Positions 1 to 13,700 of a stretch of DNA of 64,000 bases are shown here, piece after piece. Made by a program: the position numbers and the translations under genes. The DNA lies in the NCBI GenBank assembly GCA_916610825.1, contig OU744450.1, positions 10,544,380 through 10,608,379 of the forward strand, in the 5' to 3' direction. The notes beneath the pieces are model-generated. The model ran no database searches. It was not told the origin of the DNA and was given only the letters and a program-made list of their open reading frames with translations. How positions within the stretch are numbered: position 1 is the stretch's first letter; every line of letters starts with the position of its first letter. This DNA is from Haliclystus octoradiatus (lineage: Eukaryota > Cnidaria > Staurozoa > Stauromedusae > Haliclystidae).

Positions 1-3000
1 GACCCCTACTGATCAACCACGGGCAAAGCAAAAATTTTAAATGGTTTTTGATCCAAAATTCCAATTTAACACTCCCATACTAATTTTGTATTAAATACAT
101 TTAATATGAAATCAAAAATTATTTAGGCTTTGACAGATGTGAAGAGGATGATAAAATGTAAATATGTTTTCAGCCAAATGTATACCTGCATTATATATGT
201 ATATAAAACATTAAAACATGGTGAAAGCAAAATTATATCAACAAATAAATTATTAGGTAAAATATATAATGCACATATGATATCTATCATTCAAAATTGA
301 AATATATAATAAGACAGTTATTTTACTTGAAATTTAGTTAGATTAACACATAAATTAATGGTATATGATATGACTATTATTTATTATGTTATGATGATAC
401 TATTGACATTCGAATGATAAATCATCAAAATATCTTATCATAAATTATGTCAATCAAATAACACAATAATATAATTTCTGATGTATTAAACAACATCAAA
501 TCAGCTATAATAAAGCTACACAAGAGTGTACGATGGTGTATGCACCGGTGTATGCATGGTATTGCATAGTCGAGACAGTTATAGGGAAACTATAAAAGCT
601 GAGTTATTTAGTAAGGTATACCATGAAAAAGAGAAGAACATTACACATAGCGTAGGTCAATTCTACGCTAAAAAGTCACGTATTTTCGATCTAGTAACGT
701 GAATAGAATCAGTAAAGTCGTATTTCGCAATGAAATGAATACAAAATTCAACATTCATTGAAGGCTGCATAAAGGGTTGAAGAGAAAATCAAATATAAAA
801 AGTCCAACTATCATACAAAGCACTTTTTATGGAGCTTAATTCAGCACAATTTTGTAAATGACTTGTTTACATTTTGTGGATAGGAAATGGACACGGTTTA
901 ATAGAGATAAACTGAAATTGTTTAATAAAAAGTCCCACACTTCGTATATGCTTAATGATGTTTCGCTTCGGTGGCATCAAAGCCATGACGTAATGGAGCG
1001 AAAACCACACTGATAAAGCACAACAAGGGTTCAAGATTTCAAGATTGATAAATTCATCTTTAAATGTTTAACGGAATGAAAACAACCCCATTAATGTTAA
1101 ACGCATGAAAACAATTAACAAATTACGGATCGTCACAGACACCAAACATTTGTGTAAATGTACAATATAACGGCAGAAAGAATTAAAAAGAACACTTTTA
1201 AAACAATGTTAATGTAACACAAAAACCAATCCATGGTTTTTTTTGGCGCCATAAAATTCAATAAAATGGTCCCGTGAAAAGGTATTTCTTTTAATGATAC
1301 CTGAGGTTGCCAAGCAACATCATAAAGTTTTGAAAAATGGGTGCCAATCGAAAAGGTGTCCCAAAAACGCTAAAATTTACGAATAAGTATTGTGAAAATA
1401 TAGGTGCTACACGAGCTCTGATATTTCCAACAATGACATCTAATCTGTGAAAAATTGTCGCAGAATCTTGAGATTTCAAACAGCGTGAAGCTTTTCCAAC
1501 TAGCTAGAGCTTGATTGTAAAAGCAAAAATGTTAGAAATTACCCACCCACCCTGCGACTGACTCGAAGGGGGTCTCAAATGATACGCACCAGGCACGGAT
1601 GGAGGGCCTGATACGCACCTATACGCACCATAAGTCAAACTGATAATCAACTATAGCACCAGTCATATGATGACGCTTAGACTCGAAAAATAGAATCATG
1701 AAATATTAAATAATTTCGAAATCATTTGATATTTAAATAAAACCGTTCCTATACAATTGCACGATATATGTTGACAGAATTCTAGAACATCTCAACATTT
1801 TTTTTTAATATTGTTCTGAAAGTTTGGTATATTAATAATATATTTTCATTTGAATCTGTTCTAGCCGTTTGGAAGCTAGGATTGTAGGGTTCTCATTCTT
1901 CTCGCACCCTATTATAATGTAGTTTATAACTAGTTCAGCAGGCAGTAAATCTGTAAAACTAAGGACTAAGATAATAAAACACAGCCCCTATACGCCTGGA
2001 AAAGTTGCTGAAATTTTCATTTCTTATATTCCAGCCCCAATCCATGATAGCAATTGACATCTGAGAATCATTTGACCACAAAAACCATCTACGATAACAC
2101 AAACAGATTACAATATTTTTTCGGAATATGGTTGCTAGTTCAGCATGTGCACTTAAGTCCGTGCTCTTTTTACAAAAAAGTCGTTCACATGAAAGCAGTA
2201 TTATATAACAAACCATGTTCAATATTGTATTAAAGAAAATAATTTTTTATTTCAATTTCAATCGGCTTTTTCATGATGCTTGCTTAATCTTCAACGACTT
2301 GTTTCTAATCATTTATACCATCATAGACTGTATTTACAGGTACTGCTGAGCTCCACTGGGAGATATTCAATGCTATAGGATTCAATGAACTTTTCCAATA
2401 AAAATATCTACGATGGCACCTGTTATGGAGTAAAAATAATTAATGATGAGAGTGTTGAGAATATGGTCAGGATCCGACACTAGCTACGACCCTGTGAACC
2501 AAGACCATCCTAGATGCCGCCGAAAGGCTAGAGAAAATTCAGAAGAGAAATTGACTTTTTTGATTTAGAGGCGTATTCTCATTAAAAAATGACAAAGAAA
2601 AAGGTTGATAAGGTTTTAGAATCTGGAAGCTCAGACAACGGATAAGGGATACCTCGGGGATAACGGGACAGTACATACACTGCCTCGATTCAACCATTAG
2701 AACACTCAACATATCAGTTCCATTATTTCTCGAAATATTTGTATCATTATTTCTAAATCTTAGATTTTGTATTAATATAATTAATGTCACTTAATTTATG
2801 ATACCAAACTGTATTCTTCTTCTATAGGCTAAGCAGCCGTGGAAATGTGTAATAGTTTGCACATTTGAATATTCTACTAAGTAATACTTTAAGTAGCACT
2901 AGTGACACATTCTAATTTGTTTTATATTGATTAATATTATCCTAAGCAGATACAATCATGTCATTTAAATCTCTCTAAAGATCTTAACAATTTAACAGAA

Positions 3001-5290
3001 GTATATTAATTACTATTAAAGAGCGGCGGCGAATCTTAGTACTACATCATTTGAGTGGAATCCAATTTTCATTACATGGGATCAAGTCATTTCTGTAGAC
3101 TAACAGTTTACTTATAGAACACATTAAAATCTACTATCTTTTACTTATATAACACATTGAAATCTACTATCTTTTACACATGGCAAAACATCCGACCCGA
3201 TTCTGTGACAATTCTATCCGATATTTATACGAGAAATAATTACTTTCTGACCGATGTGTTCCAATCTATAGGCACTATATGTGAATTTAGAGTGGGAAGA
3301 TTTACAGTAATCAGGTGAGGGAATCGCTGTATGGTACATTGTGTATAGTGCGGTTATCGATTCCGATTCTTGTCAGCAGATTATCAAGTCATGCGTAATA
3401 TGGTTGGTTGATTCTTGTCAAGGAATTTCTCTGTTGCATAAAGAGACCGAGTGAAGACAGTTTTCTTAAGACACAAAGAATACAATTTAAAGTTGAGTTT
3501 GTTTCTAGAACAGTTCCGATATTTTGCCATATCGGAGCCCCGATATTATGTTATGTCGGACATGATATCTTTCAATGAAAAATGAAAACACGCCAGCAAT
3601 TAAATTGAAAAGCACGCTTACTAATAGTAAATGCATCTGAGTAGATAGTCTAATGGTCACCGCAAAAGATTAATGACATCGATTGGAGACACTGCAAATT
3701 GTTAACGACACCCAACTGCAATCTCTTAATTCAATAGATCCCCGTATCACTATAGACATGATAAGATTTCTATCTTGTATAATAGTTAAGAGATTTTCAA
3801 CAGCATGCAGCTTTTACAATGAAAACCGTAGGGAAAATATGTAAACACGCCAAGTATACCATTGAGGTATGGAAACCATGGCAAAGAAAATCAGAGCGTC
3901 TACGTAGAACAAATAAGTTAGATGTAAGAAACAAGATCAGAAACATAAACTGTAACAAGTGTTGAGCTTTGGAGGGGGGGGGGGGTAAACTTCTAGTAAA
4001 ATGACAAACTTTGTCAGGAAATGAGCTTTAAATTCAAATTGAATATAGATACGAAACAGATAGGGAATTAACACGATATAAATAGAAAATCTTGCTGCTC
4101 TATTCTGTACTGATAAGATCAGGGGAAACATTCCGATTATTTGTTAAAATGCATTTCATTAAAGAGAGACTTGATTTTAGACAGAATATTGCATATTTAA
4201 ATCAATAGAAATAAAAAAAAATGCCAATAGAAATGCAGAGCATGCATCAGATTGGCAGTGAACGTTTCTATTACATCAGATGTGACAGATGTACGCGGTT
4301 TTTATTTGTATTATCCGGACCCTATATGGTCCTACTACTCCGCGTCCGGATAATGAGATCAAATTAGATCCGAATCTGTCTCGACGCAAACCGCTCATGG
4401 AAGTGCAGAAGAGTGTCACACGCAGAATGTCAAGCTAGTATGTTTTACGGTATATTACCTCATGAATTACGATCACTTTGTGTGGTGTAGTTGTGATCGA
4501 TGTAATCATTGCGTATAAATAAAAGCTAAAACGATGCTTTTGAGATCTGGTTGATAAAAGAACGATCTTGATCCTGTCAGAAAGCATCGGGTCGCACTGG
4601 ATATTAGAATTGAGGAACACACCTCCCAAGTGGGCAACCAGCCCCAGCGGAAAGGGGTACTTTGAAACATCAGCTATACGGGGACGAGCAATTTTTAACG
4701 GGTACCTTTTCCAGATGCTTGTGAAATTTTAGGGTAAAAATATTTCCGAAATTTTTGAACTTTTTCTTTGTTTTGGTCGGAAAAACATGAGATCTAGGGT
4801 CTCCATAGAACATTCACACCGTTTTCCTCAATTTATGGAAATGACACAACTCGTCTATTGGACGACTACTTGAAATCGAAAGTACTTCAATCGTCTAGAA
4901 ACAGTAATTCTTATTCAATCAAAACCGTATTGATTGTTATAACGGACGCTTTGGTCAACCACAAACATTAAAACAAGTCATTTATGCGATATATGATATA
5001 TTATACTATATATATATATATGTATCATAGACTACTATACAGTAATTGAATAATTTCATAGTCTAGTGATTTGGCAGATATAATAAAGATAATAATCTAA
5101 TAATACATTGATATCATATAGAAGATAACTGAAGAAGATTATTGCCACACAATACAATGATGTAATTAAAAACATTTTATACAGTCATATGAATTCGCGG
5201 ATACCAAAAATCGGTGCCAACAATAATATAGGCAAAACAGATGAGTACAAATTCCAAATCTGATTCAGACATGTTTGAGAATTGTGATTC
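1..5290. other. Intergenic or intronic AT-rich DNA without a recognisable gene
   Basis: No open frame longer than about 90 codons here has protein-like character, and no conserved motif was recognised on either strand. The stretch lies downstream of the last visible exon of the minus-strand ABC transporter, so it may be intron or 3' flank of that gene. A poly-G tract sits near 3974-3985, a short (TA)n tract near 5010-5022, and a degenerate dispersed repeat near 4625-4860 that resembles the element at 56.17 kb (shared phrase around 'atacggggacgagc'). Confidence 0.5.
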
Positions 5291-5296
5291 ATGTAT

Positions 5297-5638
5297 TTAG
5301 ACAAATCTAGGGTGACCGCTGCAGACAGGTGGATGTGTATAGAGGTGACCGTTATAGCAGATAGTTCTGTTGCAAATCAGACTATTGCTTGACCCCTGAG
5401 AGACCAGAAGGAATGGAAGATTCAAACAACCGACATATATCCTTGTCCCGGATTTGATTTTCAGGCACACGAAGATTGCGGTTGCACACATCACAATGCG
5501 ACCAAGCATAAAAATCAGCCTTGGTGGGTCGTCACAGAAGAAAGAGAGAAAGGTCCATGACTGCAGGTGATTGAAAATCACATCTAGCTCAATAGTGTAT
5601 ACATCTCTGATTTGTCCATACACATTCAAATCAATCAA
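5297..5638 (-). other. Weak candidate exon of a membrane protein (113-codon open frame)
   Basis: An open frame on the minus strand has non-repetitive, slightly GC-richer composition and a hydrophobic stretch (RLIFMLGRIVMCATAIFVCL) that could span a membrane, preceded by WTFLSFFCDDPPR. I do not recognise the family. The last part (plus-strand 5310-5375) resembles the dispersed 'tatagcggtcacc' MITE, so only the upstream half is a plausible exon. No strong splice sites frame it and no neighbouring exon was found. A chance frame is the main alternative. Confidence 0.15.
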
Positions 5639-5716
5639 TTTACAAATTAATCAAAGCAACTGAGGGAAGGTGGCCACATCCTTTATTTAGTCCTTGAATA
5701 GTAGCTATACAATAGT

Positions 5717-5779
<63 letters not shown>

Positions 5780-5790
5780 GTCGTCATCCA
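5717..5790. repeat. (ATC)n microsatellite
   Basis: An uninterrupted trinucleotide run, read as poly-serine in one frame, ends with a short tcgtcg variant. It is simple sequence, not a coding region. Confidence 0.95.
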
Positions 5791-6335
5791 AACAATACTT
5801 GATAGGACGTTTGATAACATTAAAGAAACATATAACGAAGGTACGAAAAAGCGGTTCTGTCACTTTTCAAAGAACTTGATAGACACATGTGTACAAAGAC
5901 AAATCTAAATTTTGGCTCAAGCTTGAATCTCTAACAAGACAGAGAACAAATTTAACTCACGAGATTCTTTCTCGCCCTTTCAAAAATTTACACGAACATT
6001 TGAGGAGCAACAGAATTTGGAAACATTTCTTGACAATAAAATAGCTTTGAGTGAAATAGAAAGCGCAATTCAAAATTAAAAGAGTTTAGAAGTCTCTTGA
6101 AATGGACGGAATATAGCCTAAAATGGTTAAATTAACCAGCGAAAATTAAATTTCCAGAAATTATATGATCATGAGAATAGATCGACGATTGAATGTTTCT
6201 ATAATTTCCCATACAATACAAAATACATCTTCCAGTTCATAGTAGCAATCTATATTATGTAAATTAATATTATTGTACACAAAATATACTGCGAAATCTA
6301 CATGCAGGCAAAACGCAACAAGATCTACATGTAGG

Positions 6336-6445
6336 TAATAATAATAATGAGAAGGTCAAGAAAGACACATTTTTTGGTTGGAACGTGAAACTTGAAGTTA
6401 TAACCAAAGAATGTGTCTTTCTTGACCTTCTCATTATTATTATTA
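6336..6445. repeat. Near-perfect 43-44 bp stem hairpin (MITE or miRNA-like foldback)
   Basis: The left arm from 6336 (taataataataatgagaagg...) pairs with the right arm ending at 6445 over about 43 bp with a single mismatch, leaving a loop of roughly 22 nt. Both outer ends are TAA/TTA-rich. The 15-bp motif 'atctacatgtaggta' occurs beside it (about 6322) and again at about 6507. The short size and near-perfect pairing fit a very young miniature foldback element. A hairpin small-RNA precursor is an alternative. Confidence 0.75.
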
Positions 6446-7759
6446 ACCAATTGCCAATATCAAGTTTCAATAATTCTAATATTATTACTATATATATATT
6501 TATATCTACATGTAGGTAGAAAGTTTAAGGCAATCAATTTATTGACCCAGTAGGAAGAAAATCTTGTTGAATCGAAATGAAGGACACGCCCTATTATAGA
6601 CATTACAATATTTCTATAGCTTTTTAATTGCGCACCAAATGTGTTGTAATAAGAATGTAGTTTATTTATTCCACGTCAACATCAAATCAATTGATGAAAT
6701 GAGCAATCACACTAGGGGGTTACTGTTGATTACATAAATCAGAGCTATTAATCGATGATATCATTACTACATGCTGTGTGGACACCCTGATGAGTAAGCT
6801 ACTTAATAACAGCGTAACGATAAGATAATAGTATCACATCAATGTTGATGACGGGGGTCTTTAGAGTTAATATTTAAAATCATCAACGATATTGATATCA
6901 TTATCGGTTCTAGTCCAAAATATCAAAAATAAATAAATAATAGTGATGATCATAGACATGATGCAATATTTATTAAGTAACATTATTTTCTAGTTAAAAC
7001 AAAAGAAGTTTTAACAGGCATCAAAATTTATATTAAATCTGAAAGAAGAAGACGACTTCTTGTAAATAGATTTATTGTACGAATTTATTGATTTTAATAT
7101 CAACAGCAATTATCTAATATTGAATAGAACACAATGCAATCTGATTTGTTCAGGTCTTAATTGTAATTGCATACATCAAACCTTTAAAAAGCATTGGAAG
7201 TTTAAGAACTTGGAAAGAAGTATAAGTTATTGTGTGATTTAACATGAATAATCGCATAGTAATAATTTTTAAAATGATCGATCCTTCTTTCATTTTGGTC
7301 TTGCTATATTTTGAATGATTTATAATTTACGATTTTATTTAATTACTTCACAAATATTAGAGCAATGGCAGGTGAATTGGCATAGCGCGATTTTTCCTTC
7401 CAAACATAACATTTAAGAGTCACAAAGAAAATAATATTAAACTACTATGATTGATATTATAATGATTGACAAGGGGGGCAGCAAAGAGATACTCAGTCCC
7501 CTATTGGGGGAAATTGTTTTCGCTGTTGGGAAGAAAATCATGGTACCATCCCCGGTGATCCAGACAATGATCCAGCGGGCCTTGTGGGGCTTACCACCTG
7601 AGATTTTCGTATTCGGTGTATTATTTCCATTCGTCCATTGATGGAATGTTTTGGTTTAAAACAAGGAAGTAAATTTTACAACTTGGATTAACTGACTGAA
7701 TGGATATTAAGAAAATAAAAATGAGTACGATGAAATCGACAATATTAAAAACATCTAAC
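6446..7759. other. No gene recognised
   Basis: This AT-rich stretch lies between the hairpin and the last visible ABC-transporter exon. It was scanned on the minus strand for the missing nucleotide-binding motifs (LSGGQ, Walker B, H-loop) and none was seen. A GC-richer patch at 7470-7640 has an open frame but no recognised protein features. Confidence 0.5.
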
Positions 7760-10700
7760 CTCAAACCCAGATATAAATTCGTCAGCGTTTGATCTAACAG
7801 CAGCCTCTCTAATCTAAAATAAGAACATTATCATTCGGTATACAATCAATAAACAATGCTCTGAAGTTCATTAGAATACATAGAGAATTAAGAATGGATA
7901 AAAGATTACTGTAGAACAACGAAAATAATTCTACAATACCAATCCAGTTTCAAGAATTACGGACCTGATATTTATTTGTAAATCCGAATTACTATCGTGG
8001 CTCTGAGAGAAAGAGCCACTCATTCAGAGGTAGAATAGTACGGGCGTATTAGGTAGGAGGTACCATCTGCACTGTTGATTACTTATCTTACGGGAACGCC
8101 TTAGCTAGGGGTGGCACTAGGAATTCCCCGACAAGGGGGTTAACTCCCCCCGACGAAGGGGCTATTTTTAGAAAAACTTGAAACTTAAAATGCTTGAAAA
8201 AGTATAAAAAGTCTTCCCTAACAAGGGGGTCAACTCCCCCAACGAATTCTAGAAAAACTTTGGAAAATGCTTGAAAAAGTACACAAAGTCTTCTCCGACA
8301 AAAGGGCTTGGTGTCGCCGGCAAGGGGCTGTAGCACCTCTAGACCCTCTGGCACCTTTTAGTAAAGCTGGACAACATGATTAATGTGTCTTTATCTTTAC
8401 ACAGTATCGAGGCAGCCTTAAGCCAAGGTTTGATAAAAGTTACAGTCCTGCAATCTTAGATAGAAGGCATCATCTAAATCAAATTATATTGCAATAATGC
8501 AATGACCAGTATTTGAAAATATCTTTTTTCTTCTACTCAATGCATAGAAATTCTTATTTACTTTGATGGACAGGTCACGACAAACCGTCACAACATTTTC
8601 CACGTAATGTAAAATGCCAACAGATGTGTAGCATGAACCGCTATCAGACTTTTTGAAGGACGTGAACAGCGTAAAATAATAAACGAAAGAAAGTTTTTAA
8701 AAAGTATTCGGAACGCAAAATATTTTATCGTACAATGCTTAGTCCAGAGTATATTCAAACATTGAAATTCATAATGAAACATTTAATTGTCAGATAATCA
8801 ATATTATGGAAATTCAAATATATATGCTAGAAAAAGGAAAACTCTTCCTAATATTGTTTCAACTTCATGTCCTCGGCCACGAATCCATCAAAGACATATC
8901 GCGTACTACATATATATAGGGATGCTTTAAATCTATACATAAATTATCATTTACCTCCTCAATTGGGGCATCTTTTCCGTAGGCGATATTATCCGCAATC
9001 GAGGTAGCGAATAAAACCGGTTCTTGGCTAACAATACCAACTTTTTGGCGGAACCAAACCGGATCGGTATTTCTTAAATCCATATCACCTGTGTGAAATT
9101 TAAACACAGTTAAAAACATGGAAATTATTAATACTTATTAACTTTTAGCTTTTTCAGCGCTGTGTATGAGAAAATCAAGGGTCCTATGATGGTCAACTAA
9201 GCTATTCGGTAACATTTATTAGAAATGTTTTCAAATAACTTTTCTTCTCTCGAAACTGACATGTAATGTTTGCAAACGATATTTGCTTACTTCTTCAATG
9301 GCAGAAAATTGTGAACAGAGTGATGAATTTGAAGAAATACATGATACAAAGCTGAGAGTCTGTGATGTAATACCAGAATCTGATGAAAAATAAATCTGAT
9401 GAATTGTACTTCCAGGGTTCAACAAAAGCAGGGATTTCTCAATGAATGATGAATAAGGCAAGTTCAGAGAACATTTGATATTGTACTGCTGATAGTGGTA
9501 TATTCCACGCACAAAAATTCTCAAATAACATGTACTGTGTTTGAAATTATGCACTCGTGATTTTCGAATGCCCTGCGCGCTGTTTTACGCTTGTGCGCAA
9601 ACTATTTCTGTAGTAGAGGGATCGATAATTTGTATACACTTACCGATGAGTATCCTTCCTTTGATGGGATCATAAAACCTTTCAATTAATGAAATGATTG
9701 TACTTTTACCACCTCCAGATGGTCCAACAAGAGCAACAGTTTCACCAGGCATTATGGTAAATGATAAATCCTAACAAAACATCAGACCAGATGCCAGTTA
9801 AATTAAATCAGACAGATCAAATAATAATCATAATATGATCTAAAGTCTGATGTAAAGTCATTTCGAAATGGGGAACGCTGGAATCGCCAGTGACAGGTAC
9901 ATTTTGAGAACAATCGAATTACTGCATACATAACTTAAAAAATTGGACAGCTTTCTGAATTTGGAATGCTTAATTGTAGATTATTTAATATTCTGGATTC
10001 ATAACCTTACTATCCCAAGTTTCTAACCATGTTACTATTAATGTTTACCTCAATGAAATAATGCATTTTCTTAAGTCAGCAACTTAAATAATTTGCATGA
10101 ATTTTGAAAGAGAAAATGTGGTCACAAATCTATTTTGTAGATCCCTCCTGGGTAGCCTATAGGGGGTTTAACCTTTTCATTCAAGGCATTAACAAAAAAA
10201 AGTTTTTTTACCAATGCCTTTACTATGATAATATCCCACACACGAGCGCACGTAACGATGCACTCTTTCATCTGCCTTCTGTTACTCCTATCGAAGATTG
10301 GCGCAGATAGCAAAACAATCAAGGTATATCTACAATGAAATCTGTCGACATTAGGGAGGTTTAGAGTTTCAGTAATACAGATACAGCTACGAGTACACCT
10401 TTCTCTCGTTGCACATCACTTCTGCGCATTGGGGGAAGCCCCTTTGCTCTGAAGCCTGTACTGACCTCCTCCTCGTTTCGGAACGCCTTTGGGCGCGAAA
10501 CATGAACCACGGAGTACATGTTTTGATTTCGTTGTTTTTCTTTGGTTATACATAGAATCAAAATGTACCCTGAACAAATTGTCAGAATTTTGTTTTTACC
10601 TGGAAAACAGAAACTGAGGTGGAATCTAAACGTCTTGTTTTGAAAGAACGAGTACAGGTATAATCCAGTCTTCTTATTGACTAAACATGAACTTGAACCG

Positions 10701-13700
10701 GTACTAAATCTAAACCTCCCTATTGATTTGCAGTGTAACAGCTGAGATCAATAAAGAGCATTTACAATCATTGCTCCTAACGAAAAGTGCCATTCTTCTA
10801 GAGATAGAAGAGTGGTATGGGTGCCTTCGATCTGAATTACTACTACTGTACCCTACACCCAAGTTCCACTGAAATACGGATAGCATTGATCTATGTATAG
10901 TTGACGAGAAGGCGATAGTGTTCGTGACTATGACTAACAGTAACAGTATGTAATGGATTCCAACATAGAATATGGTTTGCATTTATGTGGACAAATTGTT
11001 TCTCCACTTACCTTTAATACTGCCGTGTCAGGTCGTGATGGATATGAGAAATCAACATTATCAAATTTGACCTCAACTACAACACAAGAAAATCAGCAAT
11101 TACTGCCCACGATAATGTATCGAAATCAACTCAACTTGCAGAGACTATTCATTTGATATTGTACACCTGTTCCAATCTTCGATTTTATTAATTAGTATAA
11201 AATTCTGGCAGAGAACAGCGCCAAAGTTTACAACATAATTGATTTTGAATCTACTTTCAATTACTCATTAATTCCAAACGGCATTATCAATCCAAAATGA
11301 AGTTACCTCCTTCCATTGATGGTAATGAGTCCTCGCCAGGAAGAATCATTGGTTTACGATCAAGTAGATTAAAAATACGAACTGATGCACCAACAGCCTA
11401 AAATAATAAAAAACATGCGTGTAATGGTCTAATTAGTCTACGTTCCCAACTACGTCAATACCATAATTAGTAGATTCCTATGTTTGTATATCTACAGTTC
11501 TATCATGTAAACGTTCTCTTTTACCTGAGCTTGCAAGATCTTACTGTACGATCGTGTCTGTTGTATCAAAAAGCTCTGACTAGCGGCCATAGTCGCCCTT
11601 AGCACCTCTCCTTGTAATGTCAGCAGTCAGCAGACACGGCCATATCATTATTGTAATAAAGAGTCTACCTTATACCAACTGTGTCGTATATATTATCTGC
11701 TATATGTGAAATAAAATGTCTGAAGAGGTCAATTTTCTTGCAACTAGTCGTTAGATGCAAGTTCAAAAATTTACCTGCATAAAATCTCCATAGAGAGACG
11801 AAAGAAAAGCAAATGCCATTGCAACCTGAAGGGTGTATATCATGAATGCTAAAATAAAATTCAATAATGATAAAATCAGATTAACAAATCGCAATCAGGA
11901 TATATCTGTTTAAAGTAGATCTTTTTAGGAAATATTCAATCAGTATGCAGTGAAATGCATTTATGATTATATTTACAATTAAAAGTTTTTTCTTGAATTC
12001 GTCGTCAAAACAATTATTTGAAATTTCAAATTAAATTCCTGTAGAATTTGAAATTTGAAAATCGGATTGGAATCCGGTTAAAATGAATTGGATTTAAGAA
12101 ACTCCATTTTCCACTTAAGTAAGTTGCATTGTTTCCCCTAGTTTATAATTGACAGTAAGTCTGAGAGCGGGCTAGTTGCAGTATGGATGCTATAATGATA
12201 ACTTCAATTAGGATAAATAAAATACAATACATGAATAAATAATCCTTAAATATCCTGCGAAAAACAGGAGGGCAGTTCATGAACAGTTCATGAACGTTAA
12301 ATGGCCCCAAAATGTTCAGAAACTGTCCCTGAACTGTTCGCGAGGGTTCATGAACAGTTCATGAAAAATGGGGCCATTTAACATTCATCAGCTGTTTATG
12401 AACTCCTGAACTGTTTTTTGCAGGGGTACTCACAAGTTAGTGTTCCGATACTCATATCACAATGATGAACTAATTTACCAAACTAAATGGTAAACATCAT
12501 GAACTAATTTACCCAACGGAATGGCCCAAAAATGTTCATAAACTGTCCCTGAACTGTTCGCGAGGGTTCATGAACAGTTCATCAAAAACGGGGCATTTAA
12601 CATTCATCAACTGTTCATGAACTCCTGGACTGTTTTTAGCAGGGGTACTCACAAGTTCGTGTTCCGATACTCATATCACCATGATGAACTAATTTACAAA
12701 ACTAAATGGTAAACATCATGAACTAATTTACCAAACGGAATGGCCCCAAAATGTGCATAAACTGTCCCTGAACTGTTTGCGAGGGTTCATGAACAGTTCA
12801 TGAAAAATGGGGCCATTTAACATTCATTGACTGTTCATGAATTCCTGAACTGTTTTTCGTAGGGGGTACTCACAAGTTAATGTTCCAATACTCATATCAC
12901 AATGATGAACTAATTTACCAAACGGAATGGCCCCAAAATGTGCATAAACTGTCCCTGAACTGTTTGCGAGGGTTCATGAACAGTTCATGAAAAATGGGGT
13001 CATTTAACATTCATCAACTTTTCATGAACTCCTGAACTGTTTTTCGCAGGGGTACTCACAAGTTAGTGTTCCGATACTCATATCACCATCATGAACTAAT
13101 TTACCACCATACCAGAGGACAAGAACAACAGCACCCTTTTCAATGAAAATAAGAAGAACATTTTATGGGCTAGAAGGCCCATGATCTTTAGATAATTATG
13201 TACAGTGATCACGTCTAAATTGTATCAAATAATAGTAATTACGTTGACATTTACTACTTTTCTTCATTTACCTTGATCTAGCTATATGGTGCAAACAGTA
13301 CCTTGTTCCTTGGGTATAGTACCAGTGCTAATGGCCAGATGCATTGCTAAACTATGTTTAATCAATTTGAGCGGCCTGATATGAGTTGATCTACACCCGG
13401 GGGTACTTTTAGTAATGTTGTTTCCTGACATTACTGAATTTTCATTAATTTAAAATAATTGTCACAAAATAGTCCCACAATTCATTCCTCGTCCCAGTTT
13501 GTGCCTTGCTAATTGTCTTGTTCTATTCACATAATTTATAAGAAAATTGCAACAGACTACCACACATTGGTAGTGGAAATAACAATCAGTATACTAAACT
13601 CGGTGCTAATGAGCAGAAATTACAAGATCTCCATATATCGTTGCAATCATTCATTACCTGGGCGACAATGCTCATACCAGCGTTAAACCAACCTGAAAAC

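Noticed and set aside
5694-5879. Poly-serine open frame
   Set aside because: It is an (ATC)n microsatellite with random flanks.
7447-7641. 64-codon plus-strand frame in a GC-richer patch
   Set aside because: It has no recognisable motif, no splice context and no neighbour to join. I also tested whether the opposite strand carried the missing ABC signature motif and found none.
12254-13135. Regularly spaced repeats resembling a CRISPR array
   Set aside because: The ~220-bp period, repeated 'spacers', eukaryotic intron context and homology to exon 9 show a tandem duplication array.
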